Source: Boseongicola sp. H5 (GTDB taxonomy: Bacteria > Pseudomonadota > Alphaproteobacteria > Rhodobacterales > Rhodobacteraceae). Taken from it: a DNA stretch of 64,000 nt. Of this stretch, positions 16,497-25,918 are shown one piece after another. How positions within the stretch are numbered: position 1 is the stretch's first letter; every line of letters begins with the position of its first letter. Both the position numbers and the translations under genes were made by a program. Location: the NCBI GenBank assembly GCA_020622165.1, contig JACNMN010000006.1, forward strand, positions 62,001 through 126,000, written 5' to 3'. The notes beneath the pieces are model-generated. The model was given only the letters and a program-made list of their open reading frames with translations, did not search any database and had not been told where the DNA came from.

Positions 16497-19440
16497 TCTG
16501 TTTCTCCCCCTCGGGATCATAGAAAACGGGGCTGACGATCCGGGCCTCGACGGTGGCCTCACCGACCGTGTTGAAGCTCAGCACCTCGCCCATCCGCTCC
16601 GGCCCGTTCAGCACCAGCCCCATGGCGATCCCCCGCCCGAGGGTCGGTGACAGATAGGTGGAGGTGACGCGGCCCTGCGTGTTGCGCTGGCCATTGGCGT
16701 TGCGTCCCTGCGCCAGCGCGTAGGATCCATCCGGCAGAACCGAACCGTCCAGCGTTTGCAACCCAACGAGTTTCCAGCGGGCGGGATCGGTCATGTGCGC
16801 GCGCGCATGAGCCCGCTTGCCCAGATAATCCTCCTTCTTCCCGGAGATCGCCCAATCGAGGCCCAGATCCTGCGGGATGACGGTGCCGTCGGTTTCGTCG
16901 CCGATCATGATGAAGCCCTTTTCGGCCCGCATCACATGCAAGGCCTCGGTGCCGTAGGCGGTGGCGCCGAACTCCGCACCGGCCTCGTGCAGCGCTTTCC
17001 AGAAGGCGCGACCCCGGCTTGCAGGGACCGCGACCTCGAAGGACAGCTCGCCCGAGAAGGAGATGCGGAACACCCGCGCGCGGAAATCGCCGATCCGGCC
17101 CTCGGCCCAGCCCATGAACGGCAGCGCCGCAGCGCTCAGGTCAAGATCGCCGCCGAGCTTTTCCAGCACCTTGCGCGCATTGGGCCCGACCACGGCCACT
17201 TGCGCCCATTGTTCGGTGACATTGGCGGTGAAGACCTGCCAGTCCCACCATTCGCATTGCAGCCAATCCTCCATATGGGCGTGGATATGATCGGCCCCGC
17301 CGGTCGTGGTGTGAACAAGGAACGTGTCCTCGTCCAGCCGCGCCACGACCCCGTCATCCATCAGGAATCCGTTTTCGTTGCACATCAGCCCGTAACGGCA
17401 GCGCCCGGGTTTCAGGCTGCTCATCATGTTGGTGTAGAGCATGTCCATGAAGCGGCCGGCATCGGGGCCCCTGACGAGGATCTTGCCCAGGGTCGAGGCA
17501 TCGAGCAGCCCGAGGCTCGTGCGCGTCGCGGTGATCTCGCGGGCCACGGCCTCGGCATGGCTCTCCTGACCGCGCGGAAAGCAATAGGGCCGCCGCCACT
17601 GACCGACCGGCTCGAAGGCGGCGCCGTTCTCCTCATGCCAGTCATGGATCGGCGTGCGCCGGATCGGCTGAAAGATGTCGCCGCGCGCCTCGCCCGCGAT
17701 GGCCCCCATGGAAATCGGCGTATAGGGCGGGCGGAACGTGGTCGTCCCGACCTGCGGGATCGGTGCATTCAGAGCATGAGAAAGCACCGCCAGACCGTTG
17801 ATATTGCTGAGCTTGCCCTGATCGGTCGCCATGCCGAGCGTGGTGTAGCGTTTGGTATGCTCGACGCTTTCATACCCCTCCCGCGCGGCCAGCTGGACAT
17901 CGCTGACCTTCACGTCATTCTGGAAATCCAGCCACATCTTGGCCCGTTTCGCGACGCCCGCGCCCTGCGGCATCATCCAGACCGGCAGAAGCGGCGCCTC
18001 CGACGGCTCTTCCACCCGTGCGTCGGGCAGGATTTCCGCGAGGGCGAAATCGCCATTCGCGGCCCCGGTCACGGAGACGAAGGCCTCGCCATCGGCGCCG
18101 CGCGGCGGGCGGTCGGGGTCGGGCCGGAAACAGGCGCGCGCGTCGTCCCAGACAAGTTTGCCACCGCAATGGGACCATAGATGAACCACCGGCGACCAGC
18201 CGCCCGACATCGCGACCGCGTCGCAGGCGATCTCCTCGGTCGTGGCACCCTCACCCGCCTGTCGGCAGAGCGCGACCCCCGTGACCCGCTTGCCGCCCCT
18301 GACCGTGGCGATACCGGCACCCGTCGCGACCCGGATCCCCAGGGCCTTCGCCTGCATCGCCAGTTCCCCGTCCGCCTGTGGCCGCGCATCGACGATGCAG
18401 GGCACCGACAGGCCCGCCTGATGCAGGATAATCGCCGTCCGGTAGGCATCGTCATTATTGGTCACCACGACCGTGCGGTCGCCGGGCGAAACGCCGAAAT
18501 TGACCACATAATCCCGCATAGCAGCGGCCAGCATCACGCCCGGCACATCGTTGCCCGCGAAACTGAGCGGGCGTTCGATCGCCCCGGTCGCGGTGACGAC
18601 ATGACCGGCGCGGATGCGCCAGAGCCGGTGGCGCGGCGCGTCCGTTTGGGGGGTGTGATCGGCCACATGTTCATAGGCCAGCACATAGCCGTGGTCATAG
18701 ACGCCCGCCCCCATGCAGCGTGTTCGCAGGGCCACATTGGGCATGTTTCCAAGGGCTTGCAGGGCGGTATTGATCCATTCTTTGGCCGTGGTTCCGTCTA
18801 TGTCGCCGCCATCGACGGGCGCGCGGCCACCCCATGCCGACGTCTGTTCGACGAGGAGCACACGCTTACCTTCCGCTCCGGCTTTCAGCGCCGCCTGCAA
18901 TCCCGCGACGCCGCCGCCGACGATCAGAACATCCACATGGACATAGAAATGTTCATAGCGATCCGCATCACGATCCTTCGGCGCCGCGCCCAGACCGGCG
19001 GAGTGGCGGATGATCGGCTCGAACACGTGTTTCCAGAACGGGCGGGGATGGATGAATGTCTTGTAATAGAACCCGGCGGGCAGGACCCGCGCCGCATAGC
19101 TGTTCAGCGCGCCGATATCGAATTCGAGACTGGGCCAGTGGTTCTGACTGCGGGCGGACAGCCCCGCGAACAGCTCGGTCGTGGTGGCGCGCTGATTTGG
19201 CTCGAAGCGCCCCGCCTCACCCAGATTGACCAGCGCATTGGGCTCTTCCGGGCCAGATGCGACGATGCCGCGCGGACGGTGATACTTGAAGCTGCGCCCG
19301 ACCAGCATTTGCCCATTGGCCAGCAGCGCGGAGGCCAGAGTGTCGCCAAGAAAGCCCTGCAACCTTTTGCCGTTGAACGAAAATTCGATCTGGGCGCCGC
19401 GATCGACGAGACGGCCGCCAGTGGCGAGACGGGTGCTCAT
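16489..19440 (-). CDS. soxA: Sarcosine oxidase alpha subunit
   Basis: 983 residues. It starts with a [2Fe-2S]-ferredoxin-like fold (FNGKRLQGFLGDTLASALLANG), then an NAD-binding flavoprotein domain with Rossmann motif VLIVGGGVAGLQAALKAG. The C-terminal half is an aminomethyltransferase (GcvT-like) domain (TSLGLLDASTLGKILVRGPDA to GRGIAMGLVLNGPERMGE) that binds tetrahydrofolate. Length and domain order match the family. It overlaps soxD by 4 bp and soxG by 8 bp, so the three are translationally coupled. Confidence 0.97.
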   Translation of the reverse strand: MSTRLATGGRLVDRGAQIEFSFNGKRLQGFLGDTLASALLANGQMLVGRSFKYHRPRGIVASGPEEPNALVNLGEAGRFEPNQRATTTELFAGLSARSQNHWPSLEFDIGALNSYAARVLPAGFYYKTFIHPRPFWKHVFEPIIRHSAGLGAAPKDRDADRYEHFYVHVDVLIVGGGVAGLQAALKAGAEGKRVLLVEQTSAWGGRAPVDGGDIDGTTAKEWINTALQALGNMPNVALRTRCMGAGVYDHGYVLAYEHVADHTPQTDAPRHRLWRIRAGHVVTATGAIERPLSFAGNDVPGVMLAAAMRDYVVNFGVSPGDRTVVVTNNDDAYRTAIILHQAGLSVPCIVDARPQADGELAMQAKALGIRVATGAGIATVRGGKRVTGVALCRQAGEGATTEEIACDAVAMSGGWSPVVHLWSHCGGKLVWDDARACFRPDPDRPPRGADGEAFVSVTGAANGDFALAEILPDARVEEPSEAPLLPVWMMPQGAGVAKRAKMWLDFQNDVKVSDVQLAAREGYESVEHTKRYTTLGMATDQGKLSNINGLAVLSHALNAPIPQVGTTTFRPPYTPISMGAIAGEARGDIFQPIRRTPIHDWHEENGAAFEPVGQWRRPYCFPRGQESHAEAVAREITATRTSLGLLDASTLGKILVRGPDAGRFMDMLYTNMMSSLKPGRCRYGLMCNENGFLMDDGVVARLDEDTFLVHTTTGGADHIHAHMEDWLQCEWWDWQVFTANVTEQWAQVAVVGPNARKVLEKLGGDLDLSAAALPFMGWAEGRIGDFRARVFRISFSGELSFEVAVPASRGRAFWKALHEAGAEFGATAYGTEALHVMRAEKGFIMIGDETDGTVIPQDLGLDWAISGKKEDYLGKRAHARAHMTDPARWKLVGLQTLDGSVLPDGSYALAQGRNANGQRNTQGRVTSTYLSPTLGRGIAMGLVLNGPERMGEVLSFNTVGEATVEARIVSPVFYDPEGEKQNV

Positions 19441-19757
19441 GTCGGGCTCCAGTCCGGATGTCTGGCCCTGATCCGGGTGATGATTTCAGCGGGCGGTTCG
19501 GTGGTCTGCGCCGGGTAGGTGCCGAACACCTCCAATGTGGCGGTATCCCGCGCGGCGAGAAACCATTTCCCGCAGCCATAGGCATGGCGCCAGCGCTCGA
19601 AATGCACCCCTTTGGGGTTGGCGCGGTGGAAAAGATAGCCTTCGAAATCAGCATCTTCCGAGCCGGGGCCGAAGCGTTTCAGATGCGCCTCCCCGCCGGG
19701 GCTGAGTTCGGTTTCATCGGCGGCGAGGCCGCAATTGGGACATGTCAGGATCAGCAT
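19437..19757 (-). CDS. soxD: Sarcosine oxidase delta subunit
   Basis: 106 residues. The zinc site CPNCG sits at the N-terminus and continues with the RWRHAYGCGKWF motif (the distal Cys). It has the typical FEGYLFHRANPKG sequence. Overlaps soxA by 4 bp. Unlike the standard arrangement it is not next to soxB: two small membrane-protein genes separate them. Confidence 0.96.
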   Translation of the reverse strand: MLILTCPNCGLAADETELSPGGEAHLKRFGPGSEDADFEGYLFHRANPKGVHFERWRHAYGCGKWFLAARDTATLEVFGTYPAQTTEPPAEIITRIRARHPDWSPT

Positions 19758-19833
19758 GGCGGCGCCTCGGGACAGGACAATATGGACCGCGGCGTCACCC
19801 GGCCGGACAGTCCACGGGACAGGTCACGCAAAA

Positions 19834-19855
19834 GGCGGCCCCGGATGGAGCCGCC
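19834..19855 (-). terminator. Weak hairpin terminator before soxD
   Basis: GGCGGC/GCCGCC stem with a 10-nt loop, followed on the minus strand by TTTTGCG. It lies between the small membrane-protein gene and soxDAG and could attenuate read-through from soxB. Confidence 0.45.
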
Positions 19856-19892
19856 TGCGCGAGGATGGAAATCCGCACCCGGGCGGTAGGTA

Positions 19893-20084
19893 TCAGCCTT
19901 CTTCGACGGTGCCTTCGACCGCCCCGACGCCGGGCACTTCGATTCTGACATCCGGCGTGTCGTCCCCGATGCCGCCACCGAAGACAACCCAGGCGACGAC
20001 ACCAAGCGCCACAACCACACCGCCGAGAATGAACGCCAAGGCGCCGTTGCCGGAGTTGGAGTTGCTGTTCGACTGGTCGGACAT
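19893..20084 (-). CDS. Small single-pass membrane protein inside the sox operon
   Basis: 63 residues: an Asn/Ser-rich N-terminus (MSDQSNSNSNSGNG), one strong transmembrane helix (ALAFILGGVVVALGVVAWVVFGGG) and a short acidic C-terminus. Good RBS AGAGGAGAG. It shares a general plan (MSD start, polar head, one helix, acidic tail) with its upstream neighbour at 20283-20480. Function unknown; neither belongs to a sarcosine oxidase subunit family I know. Confidence 0.7.
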   Translation of the reverse strand: MSDQSNSNSNSGNGALAFILGGVVVALGVVAWVVFGGGIGDDTPDVRIEVPGVGAVEGTVEEG

Positions 20085-20282
20085 GTCTGTCTCTCCTCTG
20101 TGAAGTGGTTCAGCGAAGAAACGTGGAAGAGGCGGCCCCGGTTCCCGGAAAATTTTGCGGGCGCCATTTTGGTCGCGCCCGTGTCGCGGACCGACGCGGG
20201 GGCGTAGCCGTCCGCCCCGGCCAGCAACCGGGCGGTGGCCGACCGGCCCGAGCCCTTCGGATATCCGGCCTTCAGTGTGCGG

Positions 20283-20480
20283 TTATTGCTGGTCGCCCTC
20301 TGTCGCGACTGCCGCAGGGTCGGATGGCTGTTCGCCGCCCGCCTCGACGTCGAAGAAGATCGTGGCCAGCAAAACAAGGCCGATGACGCCCAGCACAACC
20401 AGAAGCGTTCCGAAGGCGCTGCCCGCGCTGTCCGGTGTGGTGTAATCGTAACTGGTGTTTCTCTGATCGTAGTCAGACAT
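20283..20480 (-). CDS. Small single-pass membrane protein inside the sox operon
   Basis: 65 residues: a polar, Tyr-rich head (MSDYDQRNTSYDY), one transmembrane helix (AFGTLLVVLGVIGLVLLATIFF) and an acidic tail. The RBS GGAGG is 7 bp from ATG and lies inside a potential hairpin (20485-20507). It may be a distant paralogue of the 63-residue protein downstream. Function unknown. Confidence 0.68.
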   Translation of the reverse strand: MSDYDQRNTSYDYTTPDSAGSAFGTLLVVLGVIGLVLLATIFFDVEAGGEQPSDPAAVATEGDQQ

Positions 20481-20484
20481 GACA

Positions 20485-20507
20485 GATCCTCCATTTCTGT
20501 GAGGATC
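20485..20507 (-). promoter_or_regulatory. Hairpin that could sequester the RBS of the 65-residue gene
   Basis: Perfect 7-bp inverted repeat GATCCTC / GAGGATC with a 9-nt loop. The 3' arm contains most of the Shine-Dalgarno sequence (GGAGG, 20488-20492). In the mRNA it could hide the RBS until opened. Seen in sequence; the regulatory role is inference. Confidence 0.4.
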
Positions 20508-20676
20508 AGCGTCGCAATTGCCGCGGCAGGCTCAATCCGCGACGGAGAACAGGCACGATCTCGGCCAAAAGGGGCCGCTTCGGACCTATTCCATGGGCCG
20601 GAACGTGCCGGGGCCGCGCAATTCCGCGTGGGACCGGGGAAGATCGCGGCGCATGCGTGATCGGTGGCCGTGCGGG

Positions 20677-21921
20677 TCAATGCGCCACCCCCGCCGCCAC
20701 GCTTTCGTCGACGAACCGGCCCTCGCGGAACCGCTCCAGACCGAAGGCCGCCGTCAGGGGCGAGTGACCTTTGGCCATCAGTTCGGCGAACCCCCAGCCG
20801 GAACCGGGGATCGCCTTGAACCCGCCGGTGCCCCATCCGCAATTGATGAAACACCCCTCAAGCGGCGTTTTCGACAGGATCGGGCTGCGGTCGCCGGTCA
20901 TGTCCACGATCCCGCCCCATTGGCGCAGCATCTTGAGGCGCGAGATCATCGGGAAGGTTTCGATCAGCGCGCGCACCGTTTCCTCGATATGGTGAAAACT
21001 GCCGCGCTGCGTGTAGTTGTTGTAGCCGTCCGCGCCGCCGCCGATCACCATTTCGCCCTTGTCGGACTGGCTCATGTAACCATGGACGGTGTTGGCCATC
21101 ACGACCACGTCCATGCAGGGTTTGATCGGCTCGCTCACAAGGGCCTGAAGGGCGACGCTTTCCACCGGCAGACGGAAACCCGCCATTTCGGCCAGCACGC
21201 CCGAATGGCCGGCAACGACGATGCCCAGCTTGGGCGTAGCGATATCACCCTTGGTGGTCCGCACGCCGGTGACCTTGCCGTTTGCCGATTGCACGCCCGT
21301 GACCTCGCATTGCTGGATGATGTCCATGCCCATGGCGGAGCAGGCCCGCGCATAACCCCAGGCAACGGCATCGTGGCGGGCGGTGCCGCCCCGCGGTTGC
21401 CACAGCGCGCCCAGCACCGGATAGCGGGGACCGTCGATATTGATGATCGGACACAGTTCCCGCACCCGCTCGGGCGCGATGAACTCCGTCGCCACGCCCT
21501 GCAGCGCGTTGGCATGGGTCGTCCGCCGGTATCCGCGCAGCTCGTGCTCGGTCTGGGCCAGCATCATCACGCCGCGGGGGCTGAACATCACGTTGTAGTT
21601 CAGATCCTGCGACATGGTTTCGTAAAGGCTGCGGGATTTTTCATAGATCGCCGCCGACGGGTCCTGAAGATAATTGGAGCGGATGATGGTGGTGTTCCGC
21701 CCCGTATTGCCGCCGCCGAGCCAGCCCTTCTCGATCACCGCGACATTGGTGATGCCGTGGTTCTTGCCCAAGTAGTAGGCGGTGGCCAGACCGTGGCCCC
21801 CTGCCCCGACGATCACCGCGTCATAGCGGGCCTTCGGCGACGGCGACGCCCACGCCCGTTCCCACCCCAGATGGTGGCGCGCAGCCTCTCGGACGATGGC
21901 AAAGGCGGAATAGCGGCGCAT
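20677..21921 (-). CDS. soxB: Sarcosine oxidase beta subunit
   Basis: About 414 residues from ATG 21921 (MRRYSAFAIVREAARHHLGWERAW), which matches family N-termini better than the longer frame. FAD-binding DAVIVGAGGHGLATAYYLGKNHG near residue 35, and a covalent-FMN/FAD oxidoreductase core ending GWGTGGFKAIPGSGWGFAELMAKG. It is the flavin subunit that oxidises sarcosine in the heterotetramer. First gene of the locus, separated from soxD by about 0.9 kb holding two small genes. Confidence 0.97.
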   Translation of the reverse strand: MRRYSAFAIVREAARHHLGWERAWASPSPKARYDAVIVGAGGHGLATAYYLGKNHGITNVAVIEKGWLGGGNTGRNTTIIRSNYLQDPSAAIYEKSRSLYETMSQDLNYNVMFSPRGVMMLAQTEHELRGYRRTTHANALQGVATEFIAPERVRELCPIINIDGPRYPVLGALWQPRGGTARHDAVAWGYARACSAMGMDIIQQCEVTGVQSANGKVTGVRTTKGDIATPKLGIVVAGHSGVLAEMAGFRLPVESVALQALVSEPIKPCMDVVVMANTVHGYMSQSDKGEMVIGGGADGYNNYTQRGSFHHIEETVRALIETFPMISRLKMLRQWGGIVDMTGDRSPILSKTPLEGCFINCGWGTGGFKAIPGSGWGFAELMAKGHSPLTAAFGLERFREGRFVDESVAAGVAH

Positions 21922-22119
21922 GGTCGGATCATCCCTTGGAACTGGCATTGGTGTGCGGGAACCGGCGGGATCAGAGGATACCCCGCGCGGCATTTCAAGG
22001 CCGGATTGCGACAGGTCGGCAGATTGGTGGCGTCGCAGCCTGCGGCGGATTGTATCTTTTGTGTCGGCGCGTCAGGGCATAGATGATACGGGACGGCGTT
22101 TGAGAGGGCGAGACGCATA

Positions 22120-23358
22120 ATGGGCTTTTGGATTGTCGCAGGCGCGGCTTCGATATTTGTGGCGCTGGCGATTTGGGCTGGATTTCTCCGGCCACGCGGC
22201 GGCGACATGCCGGCGGCGGCATATGACTTGCAGGTCTATCGCGATCAGTTGAAGGAACTGGAGCGCGACGTGGCGCGAGGGGTATTATCCGAGGCGGATG
22301 CCACCCGTGCCAAGGCGGAGGTTGCCCGCCGGGTGCTGGAGGCCGACCGCGCCCTGCAGGCCAGTTCGGGGGGAACCGCGGGCACGCGCGGCGGCCCGCT
22401 TGTTCTGGGTCTGGGGCTTGTGGCGACGATTGCCGGCGCGTTCGCCGTCTATTGGCAGATCGGCGCGCCGGGCTATCCGGATCTGCCGCTTCAGACACGG
22501 GTTGAACTGGTGGAAGAGGCCCGCGCGACCCGCCCCGACCAGACCGAGGCCGAGGCCGGCGTGACCGTTCGCCCCCGGGTCGAGCCCGACCCGGAGCGCG
22601 AGGCGCTGGTCGTGCAGCTGCGCACCGTGATGGAACGCCGGCCCGATGACACGCAAGGTCTGGCGCTGCTGGCGCAGAACGAGGCCGCATTGGGCAATTT
22701 CCGCGCCGCACGTCTGGCTCAGGGACGGTTGATCGACCTTCTGGGCGCCGAAGCGACAGCCGCCCATCACGTGGATCTGGCCGAGATGATGGTGCTGGCC
22801 GCGGGCGGCTATGTCTCGCCCGAGGCGGAGGCGGCGCTGATCGCCGCGCTGGAGATCGAGCCCGGAAACGGCACCGCGCGCTACTACGCGGGGCTGATGT
22901 ATGCGCAGCAGGGCCGGCCTGATCTGGCCTATCCGATCTGGCGCAACCTGCTGGCCGAAAGCACGCCGGATGCCCCATGGCTCGAACCCATCCGCCTTCA
23001 GATCGAAGAGGTGGCGTTTCTGGCGGGCGATCCGATCACGCTGGCCGAACTGCCTCAGCCCAGCACCAGCCCCCGGCCCGGCCCCACCGCCGAACAGATC
23101 GAAGCCGCGGGAGATATGGCGCCGGAGGATCGCATGGCCATGATCGAGGGGATGGTGAGCGGTCTGGCCGAACGCCTGTCGACCGAAGGCGGCCCGCCGG
23201 AGGATTGGGCCCGGCTGATCGGGGCCTTCGTGGTGCTCGGCCGGGTGGAGGATGCGCAGGCGATCTATGACGAGGCGCTTGATGTCTTCGCGGGCCAGCC
23301 CGAGGCGCTGGCCGTGCTCAGGCCTGCGGCCGCGACCCTTGAAAGTGCGCTGGAGTGA
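22120..23358 (+). CDS. ccmI: c-type cytochrome biogenesis protein CcmI
   Basis: 412 residues. N-terminal membrane helix (MGFWIVAGAASIFVALAIWAG), then the diagnostic YDLQVYRDQLKELERDVARGVLSEADATRAKAE block, a second helix (GLVATIAGAFAVYW) and a periplasmic TPR domain. CcmI presents apocytochrome c to the haem-attachment machinery. It overlaps ruvX by 4 bp (GTGA), forming an operon with ruvX and the DUF1289 gene. Confidence 0.93.
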   Translation: MGFWIVAGAASIFVALAIWAGFLRPRGGDMPAAAYDLQVYRDQLKELERDVARGVLSEADATRAKAEVARRVLEADRALQASSGGTAGTRGGPLVLGLGLVATIAGAFAVYWQIGAPGYPDLPLQTRVELVEEARATRPDQTEAEAGVTVRPRVEPDPEREALVVQLRTVMERRPDDTQGLALLAQNEAALGNFRAARLAQGRLIDLLGAEATAAHHVDLAEMMVLAAGGYVSPEAEAALIAALEIEPGNGTARYYAGLMYAQQGRPDLAYPIWRNLLAESTPDAPWLEPIRLQIEEVAFLAGDPITLAELPQPSTSPRPGPTAEQIEAAGDMAPEDRMAMIEGMVSGLAERLSTEGGPPEDWARLIGAFVVLGRVEDAQAIYDEALDVFAGQPEALAVLRPAAATLESALE

Positions 23359-23840
23359 TCTTTGACGACATCGGGGCTTTCGCGGAAACGCTGCCGCGGA
23401 ACCGCGCCCTGATGGGGCTGGATTTCGGGACCAAGACCATCGGCGTGGCGGTAAGCGACCGCTCGCTGAGCGTTGCAACACCGCTGAAGACGGTCAAGCG
23501 GTCGAAATTCACGGCGGATGCGGGCCGTCTGGTCGAGTTGATCGCCGCGCGGGAGATCTGCGGGCTGGTGCTTGGCCTGCCGCGCAACATGGATGGGTCG
23601 GAGGGGCCGCGCGCCCAATCGACGCGGGCCTTCGCGCGCAACCTGTCCCGCATGCAAGGCCTCGAAGACCTTCCGATCAGCTTCTGGGACGAGCGGTTGA
23701 GCACCGTGGCCGCCGAACGCGCCCTGCTGGAGGCGGATACGACCCGAAAACGTCGCGCGGAGGTCATTGATCACGTGGCCGCAGGCTATATCTTGCAAGG
23801 GGCGCTGGACCGGCTGCGCCATATCAGGGGCATTTCATGA
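23355..23840 (+). CDS. ruvX: Putative Holliday junction resolvase / pre-16S rRNA nuclease
   Basis: 161 residues, GTG start overlapping the ccmI stop. YqgF/RuvX motifs: LMGLDFGTKTIGVAVSD with the first catalytic Asp, GLVLGLPRNMDGSEGPRAQ, FWDERLSTVAAERAL with catalytic Glu/Asp, and a distal RAEVIDHVAAGYILQGAL Asp. The family acts in 16S rRNA 5'-end maturation and perhaps recombination. Confidence 0.94.
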   Translation: MIFDDIGAFAETLPRNRALMGLDFGTKTIGVAVSDRSLSVATPLKTVKRSKFTADAGRLVELIAAREICGLVLGLPRNMDGSEGPRAQSTRAFARNLSRMQGLEDLPISFWDERLSTVAAERALLEADTTRKRRAEVIDHVAAGYILQGALDRLRHIRGIS

Positions 23841-24097
23841 CCGACGATGATCAGAATGCGCGCGCGCCCGGGCCGGAGGTCTGGAAACGCGACGAGATCG
23901 AGAGCCCCTGCATCAAGATTTGCGTGGTGCATCCCGAGACGCGGCTCTGCACCGGCTGCAACCGGTCGATCGAGGAAATCACCAACTGGTCCAGGATGGC
24001 CCCGGATGCCCGCGCCCGGATCATGGCGGAACTGCCCACGCGCGCGCCGTTGCTGAAAAAACGCCGCGGCGGGCGCGCGGCCCGTCTGTCAAAATAG
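23837..24097 (+). CDS. DUF1289 family protein
   Basis: 86 residues with the family signature SPCIKICVVHPETRLCTGCNRSIEEITNW: four Cys in a CxxxC...CxxC pattern, likely metal- or cluster-binding. It overlaps ruvX by 4 bp. The C-terminus is very basic (KKRRGGRAARL). Function unknown. Confidence 0.9.
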   Translation: MTDDDQNARAPGPEVWKRDEIESPCIKICVVHPETRLCTGCNRSIEEITNWSRMAPDARARIMAELPTRAPLLKKRRGGRAARLSK

Positions 24098-24163
24098 GGT
24101 CCGCCGGACCGCGCCGGCCGGTCCCCGCGGCCTCTGGCTTGCGGGCGCGCCTTCCCGACAATC

Positions 24164-24943
24164 CTAGGGCTGCATCAGCCAGTCCCGGACCCCGCCGCGC
24201 AGTACCGGGCGGAAATAGAGGATCGCCCGCCGATCTTCGGGCGGGCTTTGGGCGCGCCAGGGCGCCACGCCATGGAGTGTCAGGCGGTGCAACAGGATCG
24301 CCTGGCCAACGCTCGCGGAAATCTCCACACGGGCGCAGCGCTCGAAACAGGCAGTGCGCGCGGCATGATAGGCCTCGGTCACATCGACATCCGCCCAGCT
24401 TGCGGGGGGATGCCCGGACAGCGCCTCCCTCATCGCGGCGCGGATCAGTTCATGACTGCCTTCCCACACCACAAGCGGCGCCTTCTCCGCCGGGCAGGCC
24501 GTCAGCGGCAGGCCCAGAATGTATCCATGGGGCTCCCGGATCATCCGGCGGCGGCTCTCGCCCACCGGCAGGAGCCCGTCCAGATGGGCCGCATCGCGCC
24601 GCCTGCGATAGCGATGCCGGGCCTCGCTCTCGCCAAGGTCCCGGCCCGGATAGCCCGGATAGGTGACCGAGACCTGCCCCCGATGGAGCGGCAGCCGCCC
24701 CGCGATACGCTCCGCCTCGGCCCGAGCGGCGCAGCGGAGCGGGCCCGAGCCCGCAAGCCCGCCATCGGCATCGTTGCCCAGCACATCGACACCCGCGAAC
24801 CATGTTCCGCCATGACGCAGCCATCTGGATGTGAGAGACGGCTCCTCCGCACAGGCAAGCGCATGGGCCGCCACCGCGGCCAGCCAACGGTCAAGCGCGG
24901 GCTCAGGCGCAAAAACCTGCCATCCCCGCCGCAGCCAGCTCAC
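24164..24943 (-). CDS. Putative 2-oxoglutarate/Fe(II) (phytanoyl-CoA type) dioxygenase
   Basis: 259 residues. Candidate iron ligands are the HxD in DAAHLDGL and a distal His in LLHRLTLHGVAPW, followed by RRAILYFRP, where the Arg could hold 2-oxoglutarate. This order suits the PhyH-like family, and related genes are common in Rhodobacteraceae. Its start overlaps the stop of the upstream TauE/SafE gene by 4 bp. Substrate unknown; assignment moderate because the fold is weakly conserved. Confidence 0.6.
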   Translation of the reverse strand: MSWLRRGWQVFAPEPALDRWLAAVAAHALACAEEPSLTSRWLRHGGTWFAGVDVLGNDADGGLAGSGPLRCAARAEAERIAGRLPLHRGQVSVTYPGYPGRDLGESEARHRYRRRRDAAHLDGLLPVGESRRRMIREPHGYILGLPLTACPAEKAPLVVWEGSHELIRAAMREALSGHPPASWADVDVTEAYHAARTACFERCARVEISASVGQAILLHRLTLHGVAPWRAQSPPEDRRAILYFRPVLRGGVRDWLMQP

Positions 24944-25764
24944 CAGCCGAACGCCTTCCGCAGCATGTTCAGCGCCATGACCATGATGAAGATGGCAAAG
25001 ATGCGCCTGAGCGGTTTGGGGTCAAGCGCATGGGCCAGCCTTACGCCCCAGGGCGCCGTGATCAGGGTCATCGCGACGACAATCAGAAAGGCCACCAGAT
25101 TGACCGACCCGAAGGTAAGCGGCGGCCGGCCCGCCGGGTCGCCCTGCACGAACAGAAAGCCCAGAACGGAGGGCACGGCGATGACCATGCCGAAGCCCGC
25201 CGCCGTTGCCACGGCACGATGGATCGGCGTGTTGTAAAGGCTCATCAGCGGGACGCCGAAGCTGCCCCCGCCGATCCCCATCAGCACGGACAGGAACCCC
25301 AGCACGGGCGACAGTGCGGCCCGCCTGATCCCTGTCGGCATTGCATCGCCAAGCCGCCAGTCCGGGCGGCCGAACCCGAAGTAAAGCCCCACGATCACCC
25401 CAAGCCCTCCGAAGATGGCCATCAGCACCTCGCTGCGCAGACCGCTTGCCGCGACGACGCCCAAAGCCGCCCCGATGGCGATGCCCGGGGCCCAGGACCG
25501 CAGGATATCCCAATCCACCGCGCCCTTCCTGTGATGCGATGACAGTGACCGGGCCGAGGTGACGACGATCGTCGCCAGCGATGTCGCCAGACAGATCTGC
25601 ATCAGATCGGCCGTGTCATAGCCCAGATAGGAAAAGGCGAAAAAGAAGGCGGGTACCAGAATGATGCCGCCGCCCACGCCCAGAAGCCCCGCCACGACAC
25701 CGGCAAAGGCGCCGATCACCAGAACCAAAGCGCCCATCGTCATCAGATCGCCGATATCCGGCAT
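24940..25764 (-). CDS. TauE/SafE-family sulfite/anion exporter
   Basis: About 274 residues from ATG 25764, preceded by GGGGAGAC (a longer start at 25791 lacks an RBS). Seven to eight transmembrane helices; family motifs GVVAGLLGVGGGIILVPAFFF and GIGGGSFGVPLMSLYNTPIHRAVATAAGFG in the two halves. Members export sulfite, sulfoacetate or related anions. Coupled to the downstream dioxygenase-like gene. Confidence 0.9.
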   Translation of the reverse strand: MPDIGDLMTMGALVLVIGAFAGVVAGLLGVGGGIILVPAFFFAFSYLGYDTADLMQICLATSLATIVVTSARSLSSHHRKGAVDWDILRSWAPGIAIGAALGVVAASGLRSEVLMAIFGGLGVIVGLYFGFGRPDWRLGDAMPTGIRRAALSPVLGFLSVLMGIGGGSFGVPLMSLYNTPIHRAVATAAGFGMVIAVPSVLGFLFVQGDPAGRPPLTFGSVNLVAFLIVVAMTLITAPWGVRLAHALDPKPLRRIFAIFIMVMALNMLRKAFGW

Positions 25765-25918
25765 GTCCGTCTCCCCTGCTCCGCGTCGCATGGGGACTTA
25801 TCTCCCTCACCGGGTATTGCCAAGACGCGCGCGTCTTCGGGCGCCTCCGGTCGTGCGGCGTACGGAAATCCCCGCACCTGAGGATGGCGCTGGCGGACCC
25901 GCGCGGTCCGTGACGGTT

